The notes: generated from the sequence alone by a model not told the origin. DNA of 64,000 nucleotides from Vesta saturnalis (GCA_036346205.1 JARFJB010001278.1:778501-842500); one strand, 5' to 3'; shown: positions 12,080 through 23,639, numbered from the stretch's first letter. Program-made: numbers and translations.

Positions 12080-12617
12080 GTTTTTATTCTGCATCCGTTA
12101 AAGGAAGAAAATATTGGGCATTGTATTTGAAAAAGTTAAGTTTTGATGGTTTTTATTTTCAAAAGATGGAAGTCACATTTTGAACACCCTGTAGATAATT
12201 CGGCAGTACCGGAAGCATCAGCGTAAAGCTTAAGGATACCCCTATGCATAACGTCAATATTACTTGCTTCGCACTAAAAATGGCGCCAGTAGGCATTGTC
12301 AAATGTCATAGTGTTCAACCAATAATTTTCGAAAAAAAATTTAAATCTCAAAAACTATTAAATTTAAGTATAGGGAACATTGATAAAATTTCTATTTAAA
12401 TGGCGAGTACAATTCGAATATGCCATAAAAAGGGTACGATTTCATTGAAAATAACAAAGTTGATGGCCACTTCCGGTATAACCGGAAGTGTAGTCATTAT
12501 GAAAATATTTTCCTTAAATAGAATATGAATCACTTAGTCCAGATACAAACTTTCAGAAATCAGCCATGGCTGGAACTCCTAATACTTCTAATGAATGGTT
12601 TCGACCAATCACCCTGT
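12080..12617. mobile_element. MITE-like insertion with CACCCTGTA ends
   Basis: This non-coding block interrupts the LINE RT frame: RT text stops at about 12618 (FEKIFSKVHK) and resumes at about 12075. CACCCTGTA, a tip seen on several insect DNA elements, occurs at 12188-12196 and again at the right edge (about 12609-12617) in the same orientation, so two partial elements may be stacked. The interior carries a perfect palindrome at 12468-12490. No transposase is encoded. The left boundary is approximate. Confidence 0.55.
12468..12490. repeat. Perfect 10-bp inverted repeat with 3-nt loop
   Basis: CACTTCCGGT, then ATA, then ACCGGAAGTG. The arms are perfectly complementary. The ACTTCCGG core also matches an ETS-type binding site in both orientations, which may be chance. 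Confidence 0.9.
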
Positions 12618-14544
12618 ATATTTGTGAACTTTACTAAATATTTTTTCAAAAATAATTGATTCAAATATTTTTTCTGGAGTGCATAAAATAGCAATTGGTC
12701 GATAGTTTGATATTATGTCTTTCCTGCCGGACTTTAGTATTGGAGTTATTCTAGATGTTTTCCAAACTGTAGGGAATTTACATTGCACTAAACATATATA
12801 AAATATACGACATAGCAGTTTGGAAAATACATTCATACAATCTTTAAATGTGTGTCCAGGAATACCGTCAACACCTAATGAAGATTTTTTAAATTTTTTT
12901 AAATGACAAATCACATCATCCTGAGTAATATTTTCATTAACTACTTCTCTATAGGAATCAAAATCCTCACTTTGTGAACACGCTAAGTTTGAGAATTTGT
13001 CAAACACAGAGTTGAAATAATCTGCAAACGTGTTAGATATTTCCTGTCCGGAAGTTACAACCTTGTTATCCAATTTCATGCAACATGGTATTACTGAACT
13101 ACTCTATTTCGTATTTACAGTTAAAAAATACTTTAGGATCTTTTGTAATACTTATTTCACATTGCTCTAGATATTTCACATAAGCAGTTGAAATCTCTTT
13201 TTTGATTTCACGTCTAATTTGGCGATACTTTAGTTGCACGACGAGACTCCTTGCTCTCAAATATTTTTTTCTGTACTTCTCTTTTAATCTGATATTTTTT
13301 GCCCTATTGAACCATGTTGGATATTTCGATGAAGTGGAGTTTTTCAAACAAATTTTAGAATTAATTTATTGAGTTTAGAATAAAAATTATATATTATCTT
13401 ATCTATATCACCAGTACCATTATCAGTAATATCCCAGCATTCCTTTTCGATAGCTATGTAGTTAGCTTTTAAAATTTAGTTTCTCAGCACCATTGATACG
13501 GCTGTGTTTGATATGTACATTCATTATTTTGAAGACTAATGGTGGGTGTTGAGGGTCAATATTAAAGATAGGGTCAGAAACTGACGACAAAGTACAGTTC
13601 ATATTGGAGAATATTAAATCTAGGCAATAATTGTTTTTGTTTACGACAAAATTCTGTTGATTTAAGTTAAAGAATTCAACACAACTTTCTAACTCATCTA
13701 TAATTTTAAACCTTGAAGATAACTTTTGAGGATAATATTGCTTAATATTAAAATCCTCTACTGTTATAACATTTTTATTATAAAATTGGAACGTTTTTCG
13801 ATCCCATTGGTTAAACTAACATATGCTTCAACCTGGTGGTATATATAATAATAAAATAAATACACATTTCTAATCATTGTAAATCACTTTTAAGAATAAA
13901 TAATCGATTCTTGTATCTATGTTACAAAGTGATAACTCTTGAACAGTTAGACCAGGGGCGGCCTGGGTCCTTCAAAAGGGCGCAAACCTTAACTTTTGGA
14001 GGGCGCATACCGGGGGTTGGGGGGTGGGTGGGTATGGAATATGGAATGAAAATTTTGATTTTTTGTTCTTTTAAATCGCCGTTTTAACACTATTTGTAGG
14101 CTAATATTGTACAAGATCACAAGTTAATTAATGGCATTAATATTATGTTTCTGTAAAATATTTAACTTATCAAAATATGTTATAAAATTATTTACTGGTT
14201 ATTAGATAACTAAACTTAGACTATTAGAGTAAAACCAAAATATCCCTACTAATAAACAATTTCTCTTTGTTTAAAATTTTAATATATCTTTATAGGTTGT
14301 AAAACTGGAAAAAAAAAGATTTTTTATTTTAATCTACTGTAATTATTTTAAAACGGTAACCTGAAAAAAGGAAAATAAAATATACTGTATGTTTTCTTTA
14401 ATTTCTAGTTTCATACAGTAATAATGGTTGAAGACATAATAAAATTGAAAAAAAATTAGGTTTATTTACTAAAAATATATGATAGTATATTTGGCAAACA
14501 ATAAAACCCGAAGCAATTTAAAATAAACTTAGCCCAAAATTACC

Positions 14545-16739
14545 TCAAAACATCAAAAGCCTTTTGAACTCCAAATTTTTTTCACACAGCTTGCTAATGA
14601 TCACAATATTATCTAATAATGCAACACTTCCTCTTTCGATCTGCATTAGAAGGAGGGCCTCCAGATTTGGCTGGCTGAGTGTGGATATCAATCTAGTTTT
14701 CATGAACTTTAAGGTAGAAAAAGCTCACTCACAGCTAACCTGTGTTAAGGGAATGATCAAAAGAAACTTGTAAACTTTGTATAGTTCAGGATAAGAAACT
14801 GAGTACATATTGTAGTCATAAACAATGCTATACACACACTTAATGCACTCTTTATATTCTTTTCGCTTTACACAGGCACTTATGTCATCTTCATCAGAAT
14901 CAGAGTGTTCAGATGGAGAATCATCACTTGCTTCATCAGGATGAGACTGTTGCTGTTCTTGGTCAAGTTGTTCAAATCTTTCTTTAATGGATGACTTTAA
15001 TTCCGGCCAAACATCAACTAGTGACAATAACTCTTCTCTTAGTTTCTCTTTGTCAACTTCTTCCACAAGTGAACACACTTTGTCTAGAGCATTAGCTGGC
15101 AGACCGTTTTTCTTTAGCTCAGAAAATCTTCTCGGGTCAAAACATGCTAAATCTAAATACAAGTCTTGTTGGTTTAAAAACCTTCTGTTCATAGTCTGGT
15201 TTAATGTATCCATCACAACTTTAAAAACTCGAATTCTGAACTTTTCTTCTTCACTTGAGTTCACTAGAGCCTCCTCTGAAGACTGACCATGAACTCTTTT
15301 TGTAACTCGGACTCATTTTCTGGGAAGTTCTGCTTCAATGCACAGTTTGTCAGCGTCACTAGCAAAATCTTGGATGATTTTGCTATCAATAGATGTAGTC
15401 ATGTATGTTACAAATTTATTGGCAGCTTTGATGACGTCACGAAACTCGTTCCTGTTTCTTTCAAGTGCTCTCTGTGATGTAGCTACAAACCCCCAAGCCT
15501 GAGCAAAATCTAGCTTCCTAGTTTGTGAAAAAAGCAGAAGATCCAAAGATCTTTGTAGCTGCATCACTTCTTGACCTCCACCTAGTAGCTCCTATTGCAG
15601 TCAGTTGGATCTTTGAATTTTGTTCCATGTAAATATTTAGTTTTTTACACGACTTTTTTTAACAAAAACTTGAGTTTCTTGCAAAAGTCCAAAAAACGAT
15701 ATTGTTTGAGCTAAGCATTGTGCAACATCAGACATCAGTAGATTAAGAACGAGTGCATAACACCATGTATGTATGTGGTTGGGTACCAGTGATTTCAATT
15801 TAGCTGAACTCCATTATACTCCCCATTCATTTTCGATGCGCCATCAAAAGCGTCGGAAATGCAGTTTTTAACATCTAGTCCGTTGTCCTGCAAAAGAGAG
15901 AGAGAGAGAGTAATGTTTGAAGAAGACTTTCACCTGTTGTAGATTGCACTGTCTTAAGTCCCAACAACTTTTCCTTTACTTCTTTTTCAAACACATATCT
16001 CAAAACGATTGCACATTGATCATAATCTGATACGTCCACTGTAGCATCCATCATGACAAAAACTTACAGCTTGTTTGATTTTCTGTACAAATGTAGCAGT
16101 TATTATTTCTTTGATAATTGTAATTATTTTTGAAACTGTGGTTTTGCTTAAAAATGTAACTAGACTTCCACTTTTCTTACTTTTTCTTTTTTCTAAAGCA
16201 CTGTTGCTAGAGTCTATTACATTTTTGACGTGATTTTCAAGGGTGACGTTATAATTGGTAAGCAAAAGAAATATTTCCAAAAAGTTACCATGGTTTAAAG
16301 ATGGGTTATTCAGGCTGAATGCAAGTCCCTGCCTACCAATCAATTTTATCACATCAATTACACCATGCACAACTTTTCTCTTTTGGGCTATTTCTCTGTT
16401 CCTATTAGCTAATAATTCATCATCTTCATCGATGGGAGGATCAACAACTACAGGTTGTGCTATATTGGAATGGCTTTCCACATTTTTAATGTTTATTTTA
16501 GCCTCATCACTGACCTGTGCCTCAAAGTGCTTTATTGTTGACAATAGCAATATATTTTCTTCGGTGTGCCTTGTTGATGGAATCTCCACGGAAGAATCTT
16601 CTGTCATCTGTTGCTACACTGGCAGTAAAAATGTTGTTATTTTAGAACACGTTGATGCAGCCTCTTTTCTTTTACCAGTCTCTTTTTCTTTCCTGTAGTC
16701 ATGACCGGACTTCCTATTTTTCTTTGCTGGGTCGTCCAT
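14545..16739 (-). pseudogene. hAT transposase pseudogene (ZMYM1/DUF4371-like)
   Basis: The start codon at 16739 (MDDPAKKNRKSGHDYRKEKE) opens a basic N-terminus. It is followed by the DUF4371-type text VIDVIKLIGRQGLAF, NHGNFLEIF and VTFLSKTTVSKII. The middle (about 16020-15570) has frameshifts. The C-terminal half runs from 15567, passing a QTRKLDFAQAWGFVATS segment, an acidic patch (SDSDEDDIS) and the hAT dimerisation block (LKFMKTRLISTLSQPNLEALL), and ends at a stop at 14545. In-frame stops, for example after FLLPV and at the CE|AFSTL junction, abolish function. The intact protein would excise and insert the element in the nucleus. Plus-strand ORFs in this interval are antisense shadows. Confidence 0.85.
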
Positions 16740-17255
16740 GGTATTAAGGTAACATTAATTAAAATCATCTGAAATAAACAAAAGCTATTAGTTCTAAAAA
16801 GTTATGGATTAAGGAGTAAAATTTGAGTGTGTCTAAAGTGATCTAAAAAAATAATAATTACTATAAAATGGGGTGGATAGCAACAGTTTTCAACTTTAAA
16901 AACATAAAAAAGGTATAAAATAAATTAATATAAGAGTATAGCTTGCTGATTTTATTAATTATGCCTGTAACTAGAAAAAACTTTTTTAGTTCGATAATAC
17001 ATTTTTTCCTACAACGAGTAAGCGTATCTATTTAGTGTCACAGGCGAAAAAAATTCCCCTTTGTTAATTTCAGAAAAACTTAAGAAAATATGAAAGTGAG
17101 AAAGTATGATAACTTTTTAAATATCATATTATTGCCGGTGTTAATTTGTGATGTCAAACGGATTTTTAAAATCGTAAACCAAGTTTTCAAATCAATAATA
17201 CGAAATAAAATAACTATTGCCTTTTTAATTGTACTTAACTACAACATACAATAAT
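16740..17255. other. hAT 5' non-coding region
   Basis: About 500 bp of AT-rich DNA lies between the hAT transposase start codon and the hexamer array. It would contain the element's promoter. No clear TATA box position could be fixed. Confidence 0.5.
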
Positions 17256-18935
17256 TCTAAATCTAAATCTAAATCTAAATCTAAATCTAAATCTAAATCT
17301 AAATCTAAATCTAAATCTAAATCTAAATCTAAATCTAAATCTAAATCTAAATCTAAATCTAAATCTAAATCTAAATCTAAATCTAAATCTAAATCAAATC
17401 CAAATCCAAATCCAAATCCAAATCCAAATCCAAATCCAAATCCAAATCCAAATCCAAATCCAAATCCAAATCCAAATCCAAATCCAAATCCAAATCCAAA
17501 TCCAAATCCAAATCCAAATCCAAATCCAAATCCAAATCCAAATCCAAATCCAAATCCAAATCCAAATCCAAATCCAAATCCAAATCCAAATCCAAATCCA
17601 AATCCAAATCCAAATCCAAATCCAAATCCAAATCCAAATCCAAATCCAAATCCAAATCCAAATCCAAATCCAAATCCAAATCCAAATCCAAATCCAAATC
17701 CAAATCCAAACCAAACCAAACCAAACCCAAACCACCAAACCCAAACCCAAACCAAACCCAAACCCAAACCCAAACCCAAACCCAAACCCAAACCCAAACC
17801 CAAACCCAAACCCAAACCCAAACCCAAACCCAAACCCAAACCCAAATCAAAATCCAAATCCAAATCCAAATCCAAATCCAAATCCAAATCCAAATCCAAA
17901 TCCAAACCCAAACCCAAACCCAAACCCAAACCCAAACCCAAACCCAAACCCAAACCCAAACCCAAACCCAAACCCAAATCCAAATCCAAATCCAAAGCCA
18001 AATCCGAATCCGAATCCGAATCCGAATCCGAATCCGAAACCGAAATCGAATCCGAATCCGAATCCAAATCCAAACCCAAACCCAAACCCAAATCGCAATC
18101 CCAATCCCAATCCCAATCCAAATCCAAATCAAAATCCAAATCCAAATTCAAATCCAAATCCAAATCCAAATCCAAATCCAAATCCAAATCCAAATCCAAA
18201 TCCAAATCCAAATCCAAATCCAAATCCAAATCCAAATCCAAATCCAAATCCAAATCCAAATCCAAATCCAAATCCAAATCCAAATCCAAACCCAAACCCA
18301 AACCCAAACCCAAACCCAAACCCAAACCCAAACCCAAACCCAAACCCAAACCCAAACCCAAATCCAAATCCAAATCCAAATCCAAATCCAAATCCAAATC
18401 CAAATCCAAATCTCAATCTCAATCTCAATCTCAATCTCAATCTCAATCTCAATCTCAATCTCAATCTCAATCTCAATCTCAATCTCAATCTCAATCTCAA
18501 TCTCAATCTCAATCTGAATCTGAATCTGAATCTGAATCTGAATCTGAATCTGAATCTGAATCTGAATCTGAATCTGAATCTGGATCTGGATCTGGATCTG
18601 GATCTGGATCTGGATCTGGATCTGGATCTGAATCTGAATCTGAATCTGAGTCTGAGTCTGAGTCTGAGTCTGAGTCTGAATCTGAATCTGAATATGAATC
18701 TGAATCTGAATCTGAATCTGGATCTGGATCTGGATCTGAATCTGAATCTGAATCTGAATCTGAATCTGAATCTGAATCTAAATCTGAATCTGAATCTGAG
18801 TCTGAATCTGAGTCTGAATCTGAATCTGAATATGAATCTGAATCTGAATCTGAGTCTGAGTCTGAATCTGAATCTGAATCTGAATATGAATCTGAATCTG
18901 AATCTGAATCTGAATCTGAATCTAAATATGATTAA
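17256..18935. repeat. 1.7 kb mosaic hexanucleotide array inside the hAT element
   Basis: Blocks of related 6-bp units follow one another with almost no interruption: AAATCT (17256-17393), AAATCC (to about 17708), AAACCC (about 17745-17846), then AAATCC, AAACCC, GAATCC and AATCCC blocks, a long AAATCC block (18117-18289), AAACCC again (to about 18361), AATCTC (about 18411-18510), then AATCTG with GATCTG and GAGTCT variants to 18935. Because the period is a multiple of three and no unit contains a stop, every frame stays open for hundreds of codons. The predicted proteins are dipeptide artefacts. The minus strand of the AAACCC blocks is GGGTTT repeated. Confidence 0.95.
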
Positions 18936-19351
18936 TAAATAATAAAACTGTTACACTTACACTAAACTATAGTAAACGTAATTAGAACAGATCAAGTTGG
19001 GTGCAGTAGAAAAGTATGGTGTTAGCTTATCAGCAGACAGACACAGACTGTCTTTTTCTTGACATGTTGATTGCTGAGTGCGTATTTCGGGACGCAAGAG
19101 ATAAGGTGTGCGTGCGTTGGGCTATTATTAGAATCCGAGTCAGTCACCTTCTTCTTACGCATTTCACGCATATTCCTTTATTTTCACTGATTTTTTTTCG
19201 TAACCTGTTCTTAAAGACAGCTTTCCTATAACTGTCCACATACACATTTACCGCTGATTGTACCGTAAAGCACTGATGATTTTTTTTAAGTTTGTTATGG
19301 AGATTTTTTTTCTTTTTGTGAGGGCGCAAGTGACCCATTTGAAGGCGGGCA

Positions 19352-19371
19352 CACCGGCCCGAGGGCCGGTG
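19352..19371. repeat. GC-rich palindrome in the hAT right subterminal region
   Basis: CACCGGCCC, then GA, then GGGCCGGTG: 9-bp perfect arms in otherwise AT-rich DNA, about 24 bp inside the right terminus. Subterminal structure of this kind is often where hAT transposases bind; that role is inference here. Confidence 0.85.
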
Positions 19372-19403
19372 GGCCAGCGGGCCAGTCCGCCTCTGAGTTA
19401 AAC

Positions 19404-19640
19404 TAGTTATACAAGCGGCCATTACACCACTCCCCTTAATTTATAGTTGCTTAGACATCTATCAGACCTAAAAATATTGTAATAAGGAGTAATAAATTCG
19501 ATACAATTGATTCTAGGCTGTAACCAAGTTTTAGTAATCAACACAATATCATACTCCTTTACACAAAGTGCTAAATATAAATTATAAATTACTTATGGAA
19601 TGTTTTAATGTACAAATTCCTATTTCATTTTAATGCCACC
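19404..19640 (-). pseudogene. LINE endonuclease N-half, separated by the hAT insertion
   Basis: The minus strand reads CVKEYDIVLITKTWL, then YYNIFRSDR and NYKLRGVV. These are the first APE-endonuclease motifs of a non-LTR retrotransposon (the ETWL block, with Glu changed to Lys, and the RxDR block). The text stops exactly at the hAT target duplication (19403). It continues at 13944 with endonuclease motifs in the same orientation, so both parts belong to one LINE copy. The upstream boundary near 19640 is approximate, and ORF1 was not found. Confidence 0.8.
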
Positions 19641-19689
19641 TATCTATGTATTCAAAAGGGAGCTTATCCACTACAATTCAGTAAGTAGA

Positions 19690-20545
19690 TACCATTATAC
19701 GCCATTTACGCAAAACGGTACGTAATTAGAACCGAATTAACCCGCAAGGAAAGAATAATTTTCTACATAAGTTAGCGACTGTGAAGTTCACCCCGTCGAC
19801 GTAATTTTTACATTACCTTGTTTCCTATAGGAGTTCAAAATTTAGCTCTAACGGCGAAGAACGGCGCATAATGGGTGCTTCATTACCGCGCAATAAAAAT
19901 TTATTTTATTCATAAGACTATAAAGTTAGTCTTGTAGATGTAATTTTATTTCTTATAGGGTAGCAAAATTTTATTTCAGTGACGCAAAATGGTACATATT
20001 TGGCGTCTAATTACGACATGAGAAAAAACATAGTGTATGCGGAGTTCACGTCTGTGAAATTCGCCGTATCCACCTAATTTTACAATGACTTCTTTTCTAT
20101 AAGGGCGAAAAATTCATTTTGGGGGTGCACAGTAGCACATCATGGGGCTAATTATTGTGCAAGAAAAGATTAATTTATTCATAAGATTTTAAAGTTAGTC
20201 TTGTTCATGTAATTCTTGAAGCAATTTATTTTCTGTGGAGGCGCACAATGTTCTTCAGTCGTGTAAAGCAGCCCATAATGGGCGCTTAATTACTGTAAAA
20301 GAAGAACTCGATTTATGCAGAAGCTCACGGATATAAAGTTAGCCGGTCAGTGTAATATTAAAACCTCTTCGTGTAAGGCACAACATTTTTTAACGGCGCA
20401 AAATGTCGCCCAATTGACGCCAAATCACTGAATCAAAAAGTATGATTTATACAAAAGTTTGCGGCACCGTGAGGTTTGCGGTGTTTATAGAACTATTGCT
20501 TCAACTTATTTCCTGTTGGGGCGCAAAATCAGCGCCTAACTATCT
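19690..20545. repeat. Six degenerate tandem copies of a ~137-bp satellite
   Basis: A repeating pattern is visible by eye: GGCGCAAAATGG, then GGCGCTTAATTAC, an A-rich stretch, TTTATTCATAAG, AAAGTTAGTCTTGT, ATGTAATT, and TTTCTTATAGGGGCGCAAAAT. The AAAGTT/GAAGTT landmark recurs at about 19783, 19922, 20056, 20191, 20335 and 20471, that is, spacings of 134-144 bp. The copies have diverged considerably. No coding capacity is apparent. The array lies between the 5' end of the LINE and the DUF229 gene. Confidence 0.75.
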
Positions 20546-20699
20546 CAAAAAAAAAACTCTGCTATCTTCACACCCCTGTGAACATGAGTATTAAATTATA
20601 TTTGTTAATAAAAAAATATAAATCAATGCAGTAGACTTTTAAAATACAAGGGAAGAGCTGGCTAACGCTAAGAAAACTATTTTTATTAATTGATTGCAG

Positions 20700-22689
20700 A
20701 TTTAAAGCGACTTTTGGTAAACTTAACCCTGCAACAAAACCAAACAGATCATTCAGGTACAAGTAAACGTATTATTTTGACCATCTTTAATACTTTACGT
20801 TACAGATAACAACTATTTGGTGCACAGCTCAAAATGCAAAATTCCAAGCCTGGACCCTTTCAATATGGAAATCCTGCCTTACTACTATCCAAAAAAATAT
20901 ATTAAATGCAGTAATAAAATGATCTTAACATATGTAACTAAAAACAATAATATCGCAACTCTACATATCAACGAAACGGCTCGTAAAGAATATAGCAATA
21001 GTAGTTTACATTGTTGTTACAAAGGCGTCGCTACCGACTTGAACTCAAAAACCTTTGACGTTATCATCAAGTAAGTAACACTTAATTCATGTTATTTCTT
21101 TAATTTTAATTCATAATTTCAGAGTACCAAAATGTAAAGAATTTGAAAACAATACTGAAATTGAATACGATATTATACTTGTAATGTGTAGAAATGACGA
21201 TATGGATATTATCTACAAAAATATACATGGTGTTGTTACAATTAGTGAAGAAATGACCGATAAAATTCAAAAATTCTCTCAGAATACAAACAAGAATCAC
21301 TTAAGTCTCCTAATTGTTGGCGTTGACAGCGTGTCACGCTTGAATATGATTCGTTCATTGCCAAACACCTATAACTACCTACAAGAAAGCGACTGGATTG
21401 AATTTCAGGGTTATAATAAAATAGGAGATAATACTTTTCCTAACGTAATGGGCATTTTAACTGGTATGAATGAATCAACAATTTTCAAAACTTGTAATCC
21501 AAAGGTTACCGGGCAACTCGACAAATGTGGTCTAATTTGGTACGATTACAGAAAGTTAGGCTTTATTACTGGATACGCTGAAGATGAATCTAATATTAGT
21601 ACCTTTAATTATCTCAAAAAAGGTTTTGAAAAGAAACCAACCGATTATTACTTCCGACCGTACATTTTAGCAACTGAAAAAAATCTCAAAACCTTAATTA
21701 AGGAAGGTGTGACATATTGTACTGGTCCTGAGACTGCTGGCGAGAGAATTTTTAACATAGCACGTGATTTTACTTTCACTTTCCGTAATTACTCTAGTTT
21801 TGGGTTCTTCTGGATGAACTCATATAGCCATAATCAAATTAATTCGGTATCTAGAATGGATACCAAAATTTTAGATTTCTTAGTAAGCATAAATAGAACG
21901 GGTACTTTTGATAATAGCATTGTAATCTTCCTAAGTGATCACGGCATAAGGTTTGGAACAGTGACGTATACTCACACAGGGTGGTTAGAGGAAAGGTTAC
22001 CATTTTTTTATATGTCCGTGCCAAAATGGTTTCAGAAAAAATATCCGCACAAGTATAATAATTTGGTTCTAAATGCAAACAGACTAATAACACCTTATGA
22101 TTTATATATGACTTTGCAAGAGATTTTAGTTTTATCAGGAAAAAATTACACGATCAAGCCTAGCTCAGCGTGCCCAAAGTGTCATTCATTGTTTACAGTT
22201 GCCAAAAGTGAGCGATCTTGTGAAGATGCAGGTATTGAGAAGCATTGGTGTACATGTCAAGGCTATTTTAATATGCCTTCTCAAGGAATAATAGTTGCAC
22301 AGGTTGCCAAATTTATCCTTCGTGAAGTACATAAAATTATTCTAAGTATTGATTCCAATTTTGGGCAATGCGCCCAGTTTGAGGTAAATAATATAATCTC
22401 GGCTAGTGTGTCTGTTAACTGTGATATTGAAAATAAAAGTAGTTTATATTTTTTAGTAACGTTTGAAACGTATCCGCAAGCTGTTTTTCAAGGTACTGTT
22501 AGCGTAAGTGTAGGTTCTCCTATTTTTAAAATGGAGGGTAGTATAAGTAGGTTAGATGTATATAATGAAAAGAGCTGGTGCGTTAACGATAATATTTTAA
22601 AGAAATATTGCTACTGTCATGGAAGCATTGCATTCATATCTGGAGTTGTGAGCTCAATATCGAAACATATACTTCAATTTTTTTATTAG
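20700..22689 (+). CDS. DUF229 family protein (alkaline phosphatase-like fold), first exon not found
   Basis: Three exons are visible: 20700-20756 (19 codons), 20806-21070 and 21123-22689. The introns have GT..AG ends and consistent phases. Exon 2 starts with LVHSSKCKIPSLDPFN. The main exon carries the hallmarks of DUF229: LLIVGVDSVSRLNMIRSLP, GDNTFPNVMGILTG, YAEDESNISTFNY, then FFWMNSYSHNQ, IVIFLSDHGIRFG, TGWLEERLPFFYMSVP and LITPYDLYMTL. Many cysteines in the last third suggest a lumenal or extracellular domain. The family has the alkaline-phosphatase/sulfatase fold, but its substrate is unknown to me. The frame has no lesion and ends with a cysteine motif and a short hydrophobic tail. The first exon (signal anchor) must lie upstream, possibly beyond the transposon cluster. 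Confidence 0.85.
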
Positions 22690-23450
22690 TTCATTGCAAT
22701 AGTTCAAAATAGCAGAGGCCTTATATATATGAAGTACCAAATATAGTTTTTGTTAACACATTTCTTTATGTTTACTCGTCACCAGGTTTTTGGAAAGATA
22801 CTACAACATTGGTGAAAAGGGAGTAGACCGAAGGAAAATTGTGTTAAGGTTTTTATCAGTGTATTAAAGACAATAATAGCAGTGACCTCGCTTATAAAAA
22901 TGATACTCATTGGATCTCATCAAATTATATGAACCAACTTATCTTTATCATTTTTTATCCTCTTATAGGTTGCATTTTATGGTTAGTCATTTTTTACTTT
23001 TTTTTTAAAAACAAATTTTCTTTACAAAAAAACGCCAAAGAATAATTGTGACGTATTTATTCGGTGGAAAATACATAAGTGGTGATTCTTTTATCAGTTA
23101 CATCCACCTTTAGCACGAGATACTTTTGTTATGACAATTGAAGCGAGAATCAAAGAAATAAAAAAAATGGCGAGAGCTTACCCTAGTGATGTTTTCAATT
23201 CCCCTTAATTCCAAAGAGAATTGCCCGAATGAAAAAAACATTAACTTATACTAAAAATGCATTTATCCAAATTAAAAGGATCACCTCGAATGTGTTTTAA
23301 AAAGTTTAATATACAACCATATAATAAACATCCAACTAAAATCAATATTCTGGATTTCATCAGGAAATCCTGTACCAAACCTGGACATTTTAGACGTTAC
23401 GTATTAATAGACTTTATTAAATTAAACAATTGAAACAGTATCTGTCAAAC
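22690..23450. other. 3' flank of the DUF229 gene
   Basis: AT-rich DNA without a recognised gene. An ATTAAA-type polyadenylation signal at about 22863 could end the DUF229 transcript. No canonical AATAAA is nearer. Confidence 0.4.
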
Positions 23451-23459
23451 TTGATATAA

Positions 23460-23635
23460 CATTAGTTGAGATGATGCCCTGTTTCTAAAGCTTCTGTTTG
23501 TGTAATACGACGTTTCGAGAGTGGAATCTGCTCAGACTGAGAAGGACTGCTTTCGAACTTGAATCGAATTTATTTTACGTTTTTTGCTCCAAGCACTTCA
23601 CTACTCTCGGAATCTGTCAAACCGCACTAGTTGTC
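23460..23635 (-). mobile_element. SINE fragment, inverted relative of the copy at 25885
   Basis: Read on the minus strand this contains GATTCCGAGAGTAGTGAAG, then CGATTCAAGTTCGAAAGCAG, and ends in CGAAACGTCGTATTACACAAA. The same order of motifs occurs on the plus strand at about 25945-26090. The tRNA-like head is largely lost. No coding capacity. Confidence 0.5.
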
Positions 23636-23639
23636 GTGT

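Larger units (their letters stand above)
11600..13944 (-). pseudogene. Non-LTR retrotransposon: endonuclease C-half and RT, disrupted
   Basis: Reading the minus strand from 13944 down: YLFLKV and IYIPP-like text, then VEDFNIKQYYP and LDLIFSN, which are APE endonuclease motifs. A linker follows with YPTWFNRAK. The RT begins with LKKFKKSSLGVDGIPG, FPTVWKTSRITPILKSG and NYRPIAIL. After a foreign insertion at about 12080-12617 the RT resumes with SSGVPQGS, FINDVKRYI and LLYADELKIF, the last being the catalytic box with the second Asp changed to Glu. It ends near 11604. The 5' endonuclease half lies at 19404-19640, on the far side of the hAT element. The element copied itself through RNA; this copy is dead. 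Confidence 0.85.
13945..19403 (-). mobile_element. hAT transposon with 8-bp target site duplication
   Basis: The element runs from 13953 (CAGGGGCGGCCTGG) to 19395. Its right end on the opposite strand reads CAGAGGCGGACTGG, giving matching terminal inverted repeats. The flanking 8-mers are AGTTAGAC (13945-13952) and AGTTAAAC (19396-19403), a target duplication with one mismatch and the length expected for hAT. It carries a ZMYM1-like hAT transposase on the minus strand and a long hexanucleotide array. It sits inside the endonuclease domain of a LINE, whose frame continues on both sides. Total length is about 5.44 kb. Confidence 0.9.

Noticed and set aside
14987..16698. Plus-strand Ser/Leu-rich ORFs over the hAT gene
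   Set aside because: They are antisense shadows of the minus-strand hAT transposase.
17745..18361. AAACCC blocks as telomeric DNA
   Set aside because: Insect telomere repeats are usually TTAGG. The blocks are interleaved with other hexamers inside a transposon and are not terminal.
17225..18935. Very long ORFs (up to 568 codons) on both strands with Ser-Lys, Asn-Pro, Pro-Lys, Gly-Phe or Leu-Asp repeats
   Set aside because: They are open only because the hexamer repeats contain no stops. Several frames on both strands are open over the same DNA, and there is no non-repetitive domain.
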